Source: Dasypus novemcinctus (lineage: Eukaryota > Chordata > Mammalia > Cingulata > Dasypodidae). Taken from it: a stretch of 64,000 bases of DNA. Position numbers and translations under genes: made by a program. The stretch lies in assembly GCF_030445035.2 (NCBI RefSeq), contig NC_080690.1:34436796-34500795 (forward strand), given 5' to 3'. Under the pieces are notes generated by a model that worked only from the letters and a program-made list of their open reading frames with translations, was not told the DNA's origin and made no database searches. Below, in pieces: positions 53,601-64,000 of the stretch. How positions within the stretch are numbered: position 1 is the first letter of the stretch; each line of letters starts with the position of its first letter.

Positions 53601-56600
53601 GGGGCCTGTCAGGATGAGATGGTTTTTTTCAGGGATCATTTATGGAAGCATTGTGAAAGATGGGTTTATATAGTGGGAAGAGACCAGGTGATTAGTCACC
53701 TAAAGCCACCTTCTTCCAAAGTGGGCCTTGTTGGACAGTGAGGACAGGACATTGAGAACCTCTCCCAAGGTGGGCCTTAGGCATGGACATTGAGAACAGG
53801 TTTGGGAGGAAGTTCCAGGGTTCTTATACTAACAAATAGCGGGGTTTGACCTGATCACTTGTTTCCCATGTCTTTTTAGTACTTCCATTCTAAAGTTTTA
53901 TTCCAAATAAAATTTTACTTCATTGTTAGTCATGTCTATTTACGTTGTTCAGATGTTATTTCTACTAAAGTGCCTCTTGATCCATCCCGTCATTGTTTAG
54001 GATTGTTTAGGTGTTTTGGCTTTTCCGCTTCTTTATTCTTACTCATTATTTTCCTGTTTCTGTTACTTGCTTATTTTTCACCATGTCTTCTAATATTTAA
54101 GAGCAGGACATGGTGAAATGGAGAAATAGAAATATGAAACAAGTGTTAAGGTTCTGACTTAAGTATGTACAGATCAAATAATTTAAGTAGAAGTCTCAAG
54201 GGGGAAAATCACTGAAAAGGAAAAGGGATAAAAGTGAACTGACCAGGAAGTGGACTTGGCCCAGTGGTTAGGGCATCCGCCTACCACATGGGAGGTCCAC
54301 AGTTCAAACCCCGGGCCTCCTTGACCCGTGTGCAGCTGGCCCACGCATAGCGCTGATGTGCGCAAGGAATGATGTCCCACGCAGGGGTGTCCCCAGCATA
54401 GGGGAGCCCCACACGCAAGGAGTGCGCCCCGTAAGGAGAGCCGCCCAGCGCGAAAGAAAGTGCAGCTTGCTCAGGAATGGCACTGCACACGTGGAGAGCT
54501 GACACAACAAGATGACGCAACAAAAAGAGACACAGATTCCCGTGCGGCTGACAACAACAGAAGCAGACAAAGAAGAACATGCAGCAAATAGACTCAGAGA
54601 ACAGACAACTGGGGTGGGGGTGGGGTGGAGTAGGATGGGAGGGGGTAGAGGGGAGGAGAGAGAAATAAATAAATAAAAATCTTTAAAAAAAAAAGTGAAC
54701 TGACCATTTAGAGCAGGAACCATGGTGGCTCATTTGATCCACAGCCCACTTTTGTACAGCCTACGAGTTAAAAATGGTTTTTACAGTTTTTAGGGGTTGT
54801 AAAGAACATGTTGCAGAACCTGTGGCCGGCAAAGCCTAAAATATTTACTATACAATAGCTATTTATAGAAAAAGTTGCCGACTTCTGCATAAGAATCTGT
54901 TTTCACCTAATCATAAAACTTTAGAACTGAAAGTACTTTGCTAGATTTGAGTTTTCATGAGTCTTTAAGAGTCTAATATTCCAAAGAATATTAGAGAAAA
55001 ATGTTAACTCTAGAAATGTTGGGACAGCAGGAGAAACAAAGATTAACTGCATGTATAATAGGATATAACCTTAGTTGAACAACTTAGAAATACAGAAAAA
55101 ATCTTTAGGGTAGGGAGGAAGGGGGAACTGCTTTTTGATTGCCTACTAGGTGTGAGCTGAGAGTTTGCATGCATAATCTCATATTGTGAAAAGAGGAACA
55201 CAGTCTTTGATATTATAAGGAGGTGTATAAATCTTTGTATTTTGTTGGCATTTTATCCTTATCACTGGGAGCCTGCAGAGAGGCAACAATGCACACATTG
55301 TTCTGAAGGGAGGGACAGGTCCTTAGGGTTGGAGAGTAGTTTGCCTGATGTTAAATAGGGGATGAAAAGAGATCCAAACTGATCTTGTCCTTGAAACAGT
55401 TCCAGGTAGTTTAACCACATTTCATCACAAGTTCACAAATAATACCCCACTGGTGGCCAGCATTTGACAGAAGCACCTGCTTCCATTACACAGTGATAAA
55501 TGTGGCTAAGCCATTTGTTATCACCTTTCTCCCTTTTCCTGCAGGCTTTTCTGTCTTATAATTAAGTTTTTTATTTTCCCAGATTGAACAGTAGAACCAT
55601 TCTGGAAGGGAGCTTTTCTTGCAGGGCCTTAAAGGACATTACTTTAAGCTTGATTAAGTAGGAGTTCCTTGTATCACTGCTATCTGATCTGTGAGGGACT
55701 GCTCAGGGACAAGTAAAACTTGTTTTTATTTGGTGTGTAGCTTAGTTTAAAAAAAATAAAGGCATTTGGTGATGCTTTAAGAGCTTTTGCAGTGCTATCG
55801 ATGTGAGAAACTTTCCTGATGTATTTTAATATAGTGAAATACTGTGTGTTCTAAATGGATGACTTGTGACTTAGGCACCTTATTTTGGGTTGTTTACTTA
55901 TCAGTGTCTTATGGTGAGAAAAATAATGTGAAATTTCAAAACCAAAATATCTAATTTGCACTCTTATGGTACAAACCCAGAAGGTACAAAAACGGTATAC
56001 AGTGAGAAGTAAATCTCCTTCTCTCTCTTTCCCCTCTCTCTGCTACCTGCTTTCCTCCCCCAGAGACAGCTGTTAGCAGTTTTTGGCAGTTAGTGCTGCT
56101 GTTAGTAGGAGACAAAGAAATATCCAAATCGATCAAGTGCTTGACACAATTCACATATACATATATAAACTTTTTGTATACATACTAATTACACAGAACA
56201 GAGCATGGAAATCATATTTGTATACCTTTTTTCCAGTAAGCAAGTTATCGTGAAGATTCCATATAATGTTAGTAAATAGATGCTAAGTTAATTTTACTGG
56301 CTTCATAATGTTCCACTAAATGGATATTTACAGTATCTTGAACTAGTCTCACTGATGGACATAAATCGTGCTCCAGTGAGCCATTTTATACTTATATCGA
56401 AGCTTAGATTCTGCCTCCAAGGAAACATTAACCAGCTGAATAGAGCAGATAAAATGAAGTTAGCATGTCCGTTGTTTAAATGAATAATGTTTCGGGTTAG
56501 ACATGCTGGAAGTGAGTCTCAGTGTGATTATTGGAGGTAGAAAGGTTTGTCCCAAGGTTCTGTGGATTTAAATCTGTGCTAAAGTGTTGATTCTCTAGTT

Positions 56601-59600
56601 CATTGGTGAAGTAGAGGGATTTTATTTGGAATATGCTTTTTAATGAGGAATGGTATAATGTTTCTTTTAGTGTTTGCAATTTATTATGCCTTTGCCAATT
56701 TTGAGGTTGAGAAGTTATAGTATGCAATATTTGTGAAATTTGGACATTTTTTCTATAGACCTAACGTAGATAATAATTGGTTAGGGTGCTTAAAACATCT
56801 TTCTAAACACCCCTCATAGTCTTAAGTTGCTTCCAATCATGTAGAGCTTTGACCTTTATATAAAATTCACAAAGGTTATTTTTATTTATCTTTTTCTTTT
56901 TATATAAATTCCCTTTCTGCTCTCAGTATACTTTTTCAAATCTCTTTTTTTTTTCCTTCTTACCCATGCTAATTTTTAATTCTTCATTTAAATTAAAGTA
57001 GTAAATGGTTATCCTTGGGTAATGGATTTTCTGAGGGACTTTCACTTTTTTTTGTAATTCAAAGATGTAAACTTTTTATGATAATGCATAACTTATTTTT
57101 CAATTTAGAAATAAAATTTTTTTTACAAGTTTAACTGAAAAATAGCAAATAATACTTTATTTTTTGTTTTGTAACCCAAGGTGTGTAAGGATATTGTTTT
57201 GGATAAAAAAGTAATTAATGACGTTAAATATGATTTCTTCTCCTTCATTCTTTAACTCCCTTACCATGTGTTGTTTCATGTTAGTTCTAAATGAAAACTG
57301 TTCGAATGCAGAGTCCAGATCACTCATTTTTCTGACCTCCTACATGCCTAGAACAAATAGGTGCTAAATGTGTTGCTTTTAATTCCTGTCTTTATATGTC
57401 TACAAGCAAAAGCAGAAAGGATTCTTTAAAAATATCCTGTTGTAATTAGGCTGGGGATAAGTGGCTGATTTTACGTTTAGCTGAGGGTTGTGTTTGTGGT
57501 TTTGTCTTGGTATTTCTCTTAATTAACTTGGCCTTTGTTCCAGTTGGCTGGTTTAGAGTACGTCTATTTCACTATTTTATCTCTCCCAAAATTAGTATTC
57601 CAAGCCACCTGGAACATTTTGAATAGGATTCTTCCACAGGGACTCATGAACTAAGGTGTTTTGGATAGCTAATTTTTTTCCCCTGGTTTTTTAAAGGATT
57701 GGTTTTTTGTTTTTTGTGTTCTAGCAGAACTATTTTAGTTTCAGTACTTAAAAAATATATCACACACACCCTTACCTGATTAGTCAGAGTAGAATTAAAC
57801 ATAAAGTTTTTGTAATATATCAGGGTTGCTATTGTGTGTTCTACCAAAGGGTTAAATAGTGTGACGGACTAGGGAACCTGGAGAGTTCTTGGGACCTATG
57901 GTACTGGAGTTTACTTTCTTAAATTACTCTCTTCCAGTTATCTTCCTTTTTGTTTTTTAAATCACTTTGCTTTGAAAAGTGGATGGAGGGATAACCTGGG
58001 AAAAGGAATATGGCCACCTTCTTATAAACATAGAGCCTCAAAGGCTGAACCTTTGTTTTGCATTGGTGGTGGTGATTTTATTTGTTCTCAATAAAAGTCA
58101 ACTTTACTGTTTTTACCAAGGTCCTTATGGCCTCTTTAGGTCATTTAAAGTTTTAAAAATCATTTCATCATCAGTAATGGGATTTGCCACAGTAGCTGCT
58201 TGTTCAGGGCGAACCCACTCTTGCATTAGATTTTTTGCTTAGGTCTAAGTATAGCCATTTCTTAAAAAAGAAAGTTTTTTGTTTTTTGCTTTTTTTTTTT
58301 TTTAAAGAAACTTTCCTACCAACTATTGAAGAAAGCCTCAATTTTACATTGGTAGCCCATGGTTGCCCCTTAGCTCTTAGCTCCTCCTGCCAGTTTTCTT
58401 CTTTCTCCTGCTTGGTTTCCTGATTTCAGTCCCCTCTAATAGTCTAGAACCTTGGCTTTGAGGCCACCACCAAGTATGGAGAAGAGCTGTCTTTTGGTTG
58501 CAGGTTAAATGCAAAACATTAAAAAAAATATATAGACATTTATAAAAGCATGTCTAGTTTTTGATCTTTTGATATTTTTATGATCATTTCATACCACTGC
58601 CCCCCTACTTTCTGTTTGTTCTGCCCGGCAGGGTATTTAGGTGCTAGATTTTATTGTTCATGATTACAACTTCAGTTTCTAGAATAGCTTTCTCCAATGC
58701 TTTCAAAATCTTAATAAAGGAAATGGTGTACCTGGGAGGCAGTGACACATTGTCTCCACTTTACATGCAGCCGAGTTAAGACTGAAAGGGAAGGTGGCTT
58801 ACTGGAGTGTACATACTGGGACAGGAAACTGAATTAACTGGTGAGCTGGTGTTTTTTCCCCCACTCTCATCTCTACCCCTACCCCTCAAAGAAGTATGCG
58901 CCATTCATTGTTACTTATCTTGTACCAATAGAGAACTGGAAAGGCTCAATTACGGGAAATGATGGCAGAATTCCTAAAATAAAATTTTTAGAACTTTTAT
59001 TTTTCAACAGCAGAAAATGAACTTCCTTTTTTTGGTTTGTATACAGGTGCTGGTAAATACTGCTTGCTGTGTTTTGATGTTAGTGGCAAAACTAATCCAA
59101 TGTATTGTGTTTGGTCCTCTTCGAGTGAGTGAGAGACAGGTGAGTCAAGCACAGGTGACATAACAAGGATGGATTCTTAACCAGGTTTTTAAAAAACTTT
59201 TTATTTGTTATAATTTCAGCTTACAGAAAAGTTAACACATCCCATTTGCTTTAACATTTGCTTTATATTTACATATGTATTTTTTTTTATCCATTTGATG
59301 TTAAGTTATCATAACCTCTTTACCACAAATACTTCAGTATATATTTCCTAGGAACAAGGACATTTCTTATATAATCATAGCACAGCTAACAAAATCAGGA
59401 AATTTAACATTGATTTAATACTTTATCTAATCCATGTCAGTCCATATTCTGGGTAGCCAGGTGTCCCAATATTGTTCTTTATAACTATTTTTCCCCATGA
59501 CTTTTCTGAATATAGATTTTTAAGAAACATCGATTTGTTCTAACTTGAATGAACATAAGTATCCTTCTCTAGAATTGGGGTTCTTTTACAAAAGAATTCA

Positions 59601-62600
59601 CTGAGAAGTATTTTTTTCCTTCAGAAAAGTAAGTTAAGATTCTTTGGTTTACAAGGAGAATATTGGGTGACTTATTCTTGCTTCAGGTGAGACTGTCTAG
59701 TATTTGCACATGACTATTAGAATGTATATCTGGGTAGGGAACACTTTCAATAAAGAATTATTCTACAAGCATACTGTGTAGATTGGCAGTTCCTTAAGAA
59801 TTTTAGTTGGGTAGAGTGTAGAATGGTGTGCTTTACAATAAAAATTTAGAACTGACCTTCAAACCAACAACTGAATTAAAAAAAAAAACCAACTTGTATT
59901 TTACTCTATCTTATCCCACAAATAAGACACTGGCACATTACATTATGACTAGAACAATGACTTCATTGCTTTTTCCATGTATAGTGTTCTAGTCTCTCCT
60001 TACCTACCCTTTTATCCCAAATCTCCTTTAATCATATCAGCTAAAGTCTTAGTTTAGAGCTGAAATGCGGTTACTTTGTGGTCAAACCCTTGAATGCTCT
60101 TTTCTCAGAGGTTTTTCTTTAGAGAATATCCAACACTTTCTCCAGAGGGGCATTAGAACATTACTATTTTTTTTTTTAGGATTCAAAAACTCCTTTTGAT
60201 GCTCAAAACTCTTGATTTGTGGGCAAGAAATTTGTGAGGCGAGGCATGGCATTTAATTGTTAGTGGATTGATCTAGTCCTAGTGTACCTTTTTATAGTGC
60301 TTTTCCCTAAAATGTTAGGTATCTGTCTGGTCAAAACATGTAGAAAGCATAATATTGAAATATTTCAGAGATTTTACAATATCTAGAGATAATCATAATG
60401 GGCATATTTGTTACCCAGTCTATTTTCAGGTTTTTCAGTATAGATCACATCTTTCATGTTATTCTATGCCGACTTATTCTATGATTAATGTCATCTGGTA
60501 GCATTTATTAAGCAACATTTTGAGTTAAAACTGTATAGAATTGACATGATCTTTGCTCCTTGGGTGCTTAAAGTTTAGGAAATAGAGTAATGTTGGAAGC
60601 AAAGACATTAAATTCCTAGAATGGGACAAATAGAAGTTAAGTGGAGTTTCAGAACAAAGAAATTTGTCTTTTTTCTATTTATTTATCCATCTATTTATTT
60701 ATTTATTTATTTTAGAGAAACTTTAGATTATATAAATGTCACAAAAGAAATATAGGGGATTCCCATATGCCTCACTCCCTTTCCCTCCCCCATTTTCCCA
60801 CATTTACAACATCCTTCATTAGTGTGGTGCATTTGTTAACAATTGATGAATGCATATTAAAGCATTGCCACATAACCTTGGATTATAGTTTACATTATAG
60901 TTTATACTCTGTCCCATGCAATTTTGTAAGTTATGACAAAATATATAATGGCTTGAATCCATCATTGCAGCATCATTCAGGACAATTCCAGTGTCCCAAA
61001 AATGCTCCCCATGTTACACCTTATTTTTCCCTCTTCTTCCCTTCAGAACCTCCGGTGCCACTGACACCACATCAGTGATAAAAGTAGAAGTTGGTGTGGT
61101 TTTTTTTTTTAAACTCAGTGCCTAAGCACTTTACATATATTAATTTATTTAATCCCTATACTGAGTGGGTGGTTTTTTCTGAGATCCATTTTATAGATAG
61201 GGAAATCAAAGCACAGGATGTTAAGTGACTTGCCCAAAGCCACCCAGCAAATAGGTAAACAGAGCCAGGATTCAAAACTGGGGCTCAAGATATCCTAGGT
61301 TCACCTTGTTCTTTCCTTGCCTCAGATCTGTAAACAGACATTCACCAACAATTCCGTTTTCATTTTTTTGGGAAATGGTATCCAGAAAACAAGATCTATA
61401 TAGTAGATGTGCTCAGTGCTCCTGAAATCTCTTTGCTCTTTCTTTTGGACGGTTAGGGAATAATTTTTTATTTTCTCCCTAGTTTGTTTTGTTCTCTGAC
61501 TGTAGAAAGGGTGTGTTCAAAACTTGAAATAATGCTTTAAGTAGTGTTATCAATTTGATATACATTTAGGCTCAATTCTTTGTATTCAATTTTACAGTTG
61601 CTTTTTATTTTTGAATTTATGAAACATTTATATGGTTCAAGATGATATAAAAAAGCATATTCTGAAGTTTGCTTTCAGCCTTAAGCCTTACCCTTTCATT
61701 CATTTCCCATCCACTTCATAGATGGCTTGAATAGTATATTTTAATATCTGGTGGGGCTAGATGCCCCTCTCCCTGGCCATTGCCCCATTTTTTCAGAATT
61801 GTAAAAATTTTTAATTCAGAGTCCTGATTATAGGAAAGAGGACAGGAAAGGTATTCTTATACACTGCTGGTGGGAGTATACACTTAGACAACTTTGGAAA
61901 GCAGGTGGATGTTATATAATAGAAACTATAAAAAAATTTGTAAACCTTTGACCCAATACTGTTAAAGAAATAGAAGCATCCAAAGATATGTACCAAGATG
62001 TTCATTACAGTTTTTCTTGATGATGAAAAATTTAAAAAAGTTTCAATGTCCAAGTGTAATCATTAAAATGAGACTATTAATATCAATATTCATGGAATAT
62101 TCACTGATTTTGAGGGCTCTCACAATGCAATAAGTGAAAGAAAGTATACAAATATTAATGTGTTTTACATATAAAGAAGAAGACAAATGCATAAAAATAT
62201 TAAAGCATCATTTTATTTTAATTGCCTTTATGTTTTTTCATATTTTATTGACTATGGGCTGGCAAATGAGCATATTTTTCAGTATGAGGAATCTTTTTTA
62301 AAAAATGAAAAAGCAAGTCTAATCTCTTCAATTTTAAGTACCCAGACAGCAGAAATGTTGGAAATGATATTTGTTGCCCTTGCCATTATTTTCTATTGTG
62401 CTTTGAAATGGTGTTATTTCGATTTTTTAAAACATAAAGCACTAGTTTTAATATCACTACCCTTTTTATTGGGTTTTTAAAAAGTGGCAGTAATTCCATG
62501 ACTGATTCAGGGTTATAATCTGAAGTCTACAAATTACTTTCTGGGTGCTTCACCTCTGTTCTTACTCAGAGTGTTTTTTTTCCCCTTTGCCCTCTGTTTT

Positions 62601-62892
62601 CTTGTGGAAAGTGTTAGTAAGCTAAGTTTAGAATATTTTCTCCATAGAAACTGTCTCTGGTTTTGTTAACTTCTCTTAAGTGGCTTAGGTGTGATGGTAC
62701 TCACCGTTATAACATTTTTCTTTTTAGCATCTCAAAGACAAGTTTTGGAATTTTATTTTCTACAAGTTCATTTTCATTTTTGGTGTGCTGAATGTCCAGA
62801 CAGTCGAAGAGGTGGTCATGTGGTGCCTATGGTTTGCTGGACTTGTATTTCTGCACCTGATGGTTCAGCTCTGCAAAGACCGATTTGAATAT
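50371..62892 (+). CDS. AMFR: AMFR (gp78), exons 1-3 of more; continues off the right edge
   Basis: ER-membrane RING ubiquitin ligase acting in ER-associated degradation and sterol-regulated turnover of HMG-CoA reductase (established). Visible exons: 50371-50631, 59047-59139, 62728-62892; 173 codons of about 645, all in phase 0. The protein starts MPLLFLERFPWPSLRTYTG. Hydrophobic segments: about 20-33, 88-109 (VLVNTACCVLMLVAKLIQCI), 127-141 and 148-165 (VMWCLWFAGLVFLHLMV), the first membrane spans. The conserved FGPLRVSERQHLKDKFWNF crosses the exon 2/3 join. RING, CUE, G2BR and VIM regions are encoded outside the window. The start context GCCGCCATGC is strong. Confidence 0.97.
50680..50696 (+). 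repeat. Poly(G) run of 17
   Basis: An uninterrupted G tract about 50 bp into AMFR intron 1, capable in principle of forming a G-quadruplex in DNA or nascent RNA. Homopolymer length may also be an assembly uncertainty. Confidence 0.85.
53330..53490 (+). mobile_element. MER5A-like hAT MITE remnant
   Basis: CATCCGTGTCATCTGGGACA, TTTCCCAGGCTCTACCTGGG and GTTTGTGAAACTGATC follow the MER5A order. Confidence 0.6.
54246..54690 (+). mobile_element. DAS SINE, long form, perfect 16-bp target duplication
   Basis: Head GGAAGTGGACTTGGCCCAGT, B-box-like AGTTCAAACCCC, full body, a G-rich stretch and a (AAAT)n/A tail. The flanks AAAAGTGAACTGACCA at 54230-54245 and 54691-54706 are identical. Intact structure and clean flanks indicate one of the youngest insertions here. 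Confidence 0.95.
54731..54888 (-). mobile_element. hAT (Charlie-group) MITE remnant
   Basis: CATTTGATCCACAGCCCAC, CAAAGCCTAAAATATTTACT and AAAAAGTTGCCGACTTCTG are the reverse complement of the family seen at 34105. Confidence 0.65.
55960..56400 (-). mobile_element. Old L1-type tail
   Basis: GGTACAAAAACGGTATACAG, GGCTTCATAATGTTCCACTA and CTCACTGATGGACATAAATC resemble an antisense old L1M tail. Strongly diverged. Confidence 0.5.
59047..59139 (+). CDS. AMFR: AMFR exon 2
   Basis: 31 codons, residues 88-118: VLVNTACCVLMLVAKLIQCI, then VFGPLRVSERQ. One membrane span. Acceptor TACAG, donor GTGAGT. Confidence 0.97.
59185..59520 (-). mobile_element. Old L1M-type tail
   Basis: TTCAGCTTACAGAAAAGTTA, CCACAAATACTTCAGTATAT and AGCACAGCTAACAAAATCAG are of the same kind as 28600-29195 (minus). 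Confidence 0.5.
60675..60715. repeat. (TTTA)n microsatellite
   Basis: About eight ATTT/TTTA units, grown from the A-rich tail of the neighbouring minus-strand retroposon. Confidence 0.8.
60690..61075 (-). mobile_element. Diverged copy of the 47251-48490 retroposon 3' half
   Basis: On the minus strand: GCATTTTTGGGACACTGGAA, ATTGCATGGGACAGAGTATA, ACTATAATGTAAACTATAAT and GCATATGGGAATCCCC, in the same order as the plus-strand copy at about 48090-48420. T-rich on its left, so its tail faces left. Confidence 0.65.
61110..61285 (-). mobile_element. MIR SINE
   Basis: GCACTTTACATATATTAATT, GATAGGGAAATCAAAGCACA, AAGTGACTTGCCCAAAGCCA and AGAGCCAGGATTCAAA are MIR reversed. Confidence 0.75.
61800..62170 (+). 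mobile_element. Old L1 ORF2 C-terminal fragment
   Basis: ACTGCTGGTGGGAGTATACA, TTTGACCCAATACTGTTAAA and AAGATATGTACCAAGATGTT follow the ORF2 C-terminal text on the plus strand. Strongly decayed. Confidence 0.55.
62728..62892 (+). CDS. AMFR: AMFR exon 3
   Basis: 55 codons, residues 119-173: HLKDKFWNFIFYKFIFIFGV, the NVQTVEEVV loop, then a second span and QLCKDRFEY. Acceptor TTTTTAG, donor GTGAGT at 62893. Confidence 0.97.
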
Positions 62893-64000
62893 GTGAGTTT
62901 TTAGCCAAGTTCTTTGCTTGCTTAGTCACATGTTTGTCAGATTTGAATTGTGTAGTATGAATGAACCATGATAGGCCTGCTTGGGTAGCTCTCAAGGGGA
63001 AGGCTTTTGGGTTAGGTACCCATTACTTGTTTCTTGAGGAACTTTCTGCAGTAGCCAAGGGATTCAGTATCAGTGTCTCCTAGAGAGGTTTCTTCCCCTA
63101 CCCCATAGAGTATTACACTCCTGCCCATGTGGGGTCAGCTTACCTACATACCTTGCATCAATCACAGTGCAAAGAAATCCTGATATATAAACTGCATAAA
63201 AATTAGTCTGGATATTTTCTCTCCTATTCTCCTTCCAATTTTCCCCTCTTACATTGCTTCTTTTTAACTAGTATGTTCTTTCTACCCCAGACCAGGACTG
63301 AATTAACCCTTTCAGCTGCCTTGTTTCCTTGAGAAGCAGAATCCTTTTCTGTCTGGATTAAAGATCTGCCTCTCAGCTTCAGATCAGAACTGTGCAGGTG
63401 AACCCTCCCTCATTAGTTCTCCTGAACTAATCTCTTGTGGATCCTGGGTAAATGTGTACCTATAATGCTGTCCCTCATTTCAACCCACTCCAGGGCCTGG
63501 TCTTACCTTTTCTTTACCCAGTCTTCAGGGACCAGGTGGCACGTGCATCTCTTTGTCAATTAATCTCATTCTCAAAGCTTTAAGCTCCTTCATAATTCAA
63601 CCCCACATCCAGGTCAGTAATAGAAGCCAAACTAGTTTGTTATCTACACCTACTTCCTCAGGAGTCACAGCTCCAGGTTTTCTTTTCCAACCTATTCCTT
63701 TTTCTCTGTAATGTTCACATCGTAATAGTAGTAAATCTGTATCTGAATTACATTTCAGTTGTCCTAGCCCTAAACAGACTAGGAATGTCCCCTGCTGGTT
63801 TTTGGGAGAGAAGGCTAAAGCAAAACTGAGAAAGGCAACAGACCATGGCACTGTCCTGAGTCCTATTGAATGTTAGAAGATAGAATTCCATACCCTTGTA
63901 AAATTGCTTCCAAAGACCTATAATCTTGCTGGTAGCAGAATTCTTAAAAATATGAGATGAAAATATAGTGTATATTTTTTATTTGATAAATTATAAAGAT
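62893..64000 (+). other. AMFR: AMFR intron 3 (partial)
   Basis: Runs from the exon 3 donor to the window end. I recognise no repeat and no further AMFR exon (the next protein segment would begin LSFSPTTPMSS in human). Confidence 0.7.

Larger units (their letters stand above)
50632..59046 (+). other. AMFR: AMFR intron 1
   Basis: 8.4 kb. Starts in the CpG island with a 17-G run (50680-50696). Contains a MER5A-like MITE, a DAS SINE, a hAT MITE and an old L1 tail (listed). 51200-53300 and 56400-59000 show nothing I recognise. Confidence 0.8.
59140..62727 (+). other. AMFR: AMFR intron 2
   Basis: Contains old L1 tails, one copy of the 1.24-kb retroposon family, a TTTA microsatellite and a MIR. 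59530-60660 shows nothing recognised. Confidence 0.75.

Noticed and set aside
58235-58423. Small open frame ahead of AMFR exon 2
   Set aside because: Contains a T-rich intron stretch translated as Phe-rich peptide. No splice sites or conservation pattern.

Overview
This is mammalian nuclear DNA, most likely from a xenarthran and probably an armadillo such as Dasypus. The window carries exons of three conserved housekeeping genes in the mammalian order OGFOD1 (minus), NUDT21 (plus), AMFR (plus). The intervening DNA is full of tRNA-Ala-derived SINEs of the DAS type, the armadillo SINE family. These occur as a short form of about 90 bp, a long form of about 400 bp, and composites with two tRNA-like heads. 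L1 elements with an unusual 3' UTR lie beside them. The species call is inference from repeat content. The gene calls rest on recognisable exons whose splice sites and reading phases agree.

Layout. 1-9873 is OGFOD1 intron 3 and is almost entirely minus-strand L1: a young L1 5' end with tandem 391-bp promoter-like units, then two ORF2/3'UTR copies, the first interrupted by an LTR fossil and two SINEs. OGFOD1 exons 3, 2 and 1 lie at 9874-9920, 13602-13747 and 14985-15138 (minus). A CpG-rich bidirectional promoter (about 15139-15551) separates the OGFOD1 and NUDT21 start codons by 413 bp. The complete NUDT21 coding sequence (227 codons, 7 exons) spans 15552-37512, followed by a long 3' UTR with a strong polyadenylation signal at 41233. 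NUDT21 introns 3 and 4 hold HAL1/L1, DAS, MIR and LTR remnants. 41.3-49.9 kb is intergenic: one internally deleted L1, one discrete 1.24-kb retroposon with target-site duplications, and L1 tails. A second CpG island (about 49.88-51.1 kb) holds AMFR exon 1 (50371-50631). AMFR exons 2 and 3 are at 59047-59139 and 62728-62892, and the window ends in AMFR intron 3.

Function. NUDT21 (CFIm25) reads UGUA elements to choose poly(A) sites. OGFOD1 is the ribosomal-protein S23 prolyl hydroxylase. AMFR (gp78) is an ER-membrane ubiquitin ligase. They share a conserved neighbourhood but not a pathway; OGFOD1 and NUDT21 share a promoter region. I found no clearly new biological system. The most unusual items are the tandem-unit L1 5' UTR, the doubled L1 3' UTR end, the 1.24-kb retroposon, an in-frame upstream ATG for AMFR, and UGUA motifs beside NUDT21's own poly(A) signal.
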